Part shown: positions 63,534 through 64,000 of the stretch, piece by piece
How the letters are laid out: each line of letters opens with the position of its first letter
Position numbering within the stretch: the first letter of the stretch is position 1
Assembly (NCBI GenBank): GCA_965279135.1
Contig: OZ257133.1
Span: 1,922,001-1,986,000 of the forward strand
Direction: 5' to 3'
Length of the DNA: 64,000 nt
Source: Croceimicrobium sp965279135
GTDB lineage: Bacteria > Bacteroidota > Bacteroidia > Flavobacteriales > Schleiferiaceae
The notes under the pieces: model-generated
Seen by the model: the letters and a program-made list of their open reading frames with translations, nothing else
What the model was told of the DNA's origin: nothing
Databases searched by the model: none
Program-made: the position numbers and the translations under genes

Positions 63534-64000
63534 ATGGCCAACAAAACAATCTCTCATTCACTCTTTAGCGATCAGGATATCTATCTTTTTAAAGAGGGGC
63601 GACATTATAAACTATATCAACACTTTGGAGCACATCTAATCCAGCTTAATAATAAAAATGGAGCCTACTTCGCCGTTTATGCTCCCGCTGCTTCATCGGT
63701 GCAGGTAATCGGTTCCTTTAATGATTGGCAGGGCGAAAATTACGAGCTCGAAGTTCGTTGGGACAGCTCCGGAATTTGGGAAGGGTTTATTCCAGATGTA
63801 AGTGAAGGTGACTTATATAAATTCCGCATTCGCAATGGCGATACGGGAGAAGTACTGGAAAAAGCTGATCCTTATGCTCGCCAGGCTGAGCATCCTCCAA
63901 AAACTGCATCGGTTGTCCTATCCGAGGGCGATTATGGATGGGATGATGCACGTTGGATGAAGGATCGCAAGAGCAAAAACAGCTTGCAATCACCAATGAG
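63534..64000 (+). CDS. glgB: 1,4-alpha-glucan branching enzyme (3' partial)
   Basis: The ATG at 63534 lies 16 bases after the glgE stop, and the frame is open to the right edge; the visible part is about 155 residues. It shows the N-terminal CBM48-like domain of a glycogen branching enzyme: YFAVYAPAASSVQVIGSFNDW, then GIWEGFIPDVSEGDLYKFRI, then KADPYARQAEHPPKTASVV. The catalytic barrel lies outside the window. Its place after glgE fits a GlgE-GlgB glucan pathway. Confidence 0.88.
   Translation, partial: MANKTISHSLFSDQDIYLFKEGRHYKLYQHFGAHLIQLNNKNGAYFAVYAPAASSVQVIGSFNDWQGENYELEVRWDSSGIWEGFIPDVSEGDLYKFRIRNGDTGEVLEKADPYARQAEHPPKTASVVLSEGDYGWDDARWMKDRKSKNSLQSPM

Overview
The window looks like a chromosomal segment of a free-living Bacteroidota bacterium, most likely of the Flavobacteriales. 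Two proteins (at 3-1199 and 51014-53791) end in the type A sorting domain of the type IX secretion system. There are many lipoproteins with a Bacteroidota-style lipobox, strong Shine-Dalgarno sequences are generally absent, and several genes carry the Bacteroidota -7 promoter box TAnnTTTG. The genus cannot be fixed from what is here. No rRNA, tRNA, insertion sequence, prophage or CRISPR array was found.

Layout. (1) 1-12.8 kb: a plus-strand run of mostly single, poorly conserved genes: a sorted PKD-repeat protein, small membrane proteins, lipoproteins, an acid-ceramidase-like hydrolase, an atypical short-chain dehydrogenase, an S41 protease and a possible GIY-YIG-type protein. Two genes in it (1262 and 11468) are diverged copies of one secreted family. 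A gene-free kilobase lies at 9.9-10.9 kb. (2) 12.8-18.5 kb: secreted proteins and lipoproteins, including a Cys-rich lipoprotein and an LruC-domain protein, then a pentapeptide-repeat protein. (3) 18.6-29.1 kb: a sulfotransferase-like gene overlapping a class IV aminotransferase gene, a DUF3857/transglutaminase protein, a propeller-amidohydrolase and a penicillin-acylase-family hydrolase. (4) 29.2-33.8 kb: the glyoxylate shunt (aceB, aceA) divergent from a RamB/ScfR-like regulator, with a perfect 16-bp palindrome between them. (5) 33.8-46.7 kb: an EEP-family hydrolase, a hemolysin III homologue, DNA polymerase IV next to a second DnaE-type polymerase, heptamer-repeat DNA, two tandem outer-membrane-like paralogues, an SRAP protein, an SDR, an acyltransferase and a GluQ-like enzyme. 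(6) 46.7-61.4 kb: mainly housekeeping: RecD-like helicase, DUF3822-rsmD, rdgB, a secreted GH13 amylase, alkaline phosphatase, DUF58, thioredoxin and the main replicative polymerase with a fused proofreading exonuclease. (7) 61.6-64.0 kb: glgE followed by the start of glgB.

How the genes fit together. aceA and aceB let the cell grow on acetate or fatty acids, and the adjacent regulator probably senses that state. Pol IV, the second DnaE and the nearby SRAP protein (which ends in a clamp-binding-like pentapeptide) suggest a DNA-damage tolerance neighbourhood. GlgE and GlgB together build branched alpha-glucan from maltose-1-phosphate, and the secreted GH13 enzyme would act on such glucans outside the cell.

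The points most worth a second look are the GlgE homologue with Asn where the catalytic Glu should be, the 161-bp intergenic region built of 23 consecutive heptamers, the two-gene counterpart of a protein that is fused in plants, the aceB/regulator palindrome, the clamp motif on the SRAP protein, and an SDR lacking the catalytic Tyr and Lys.
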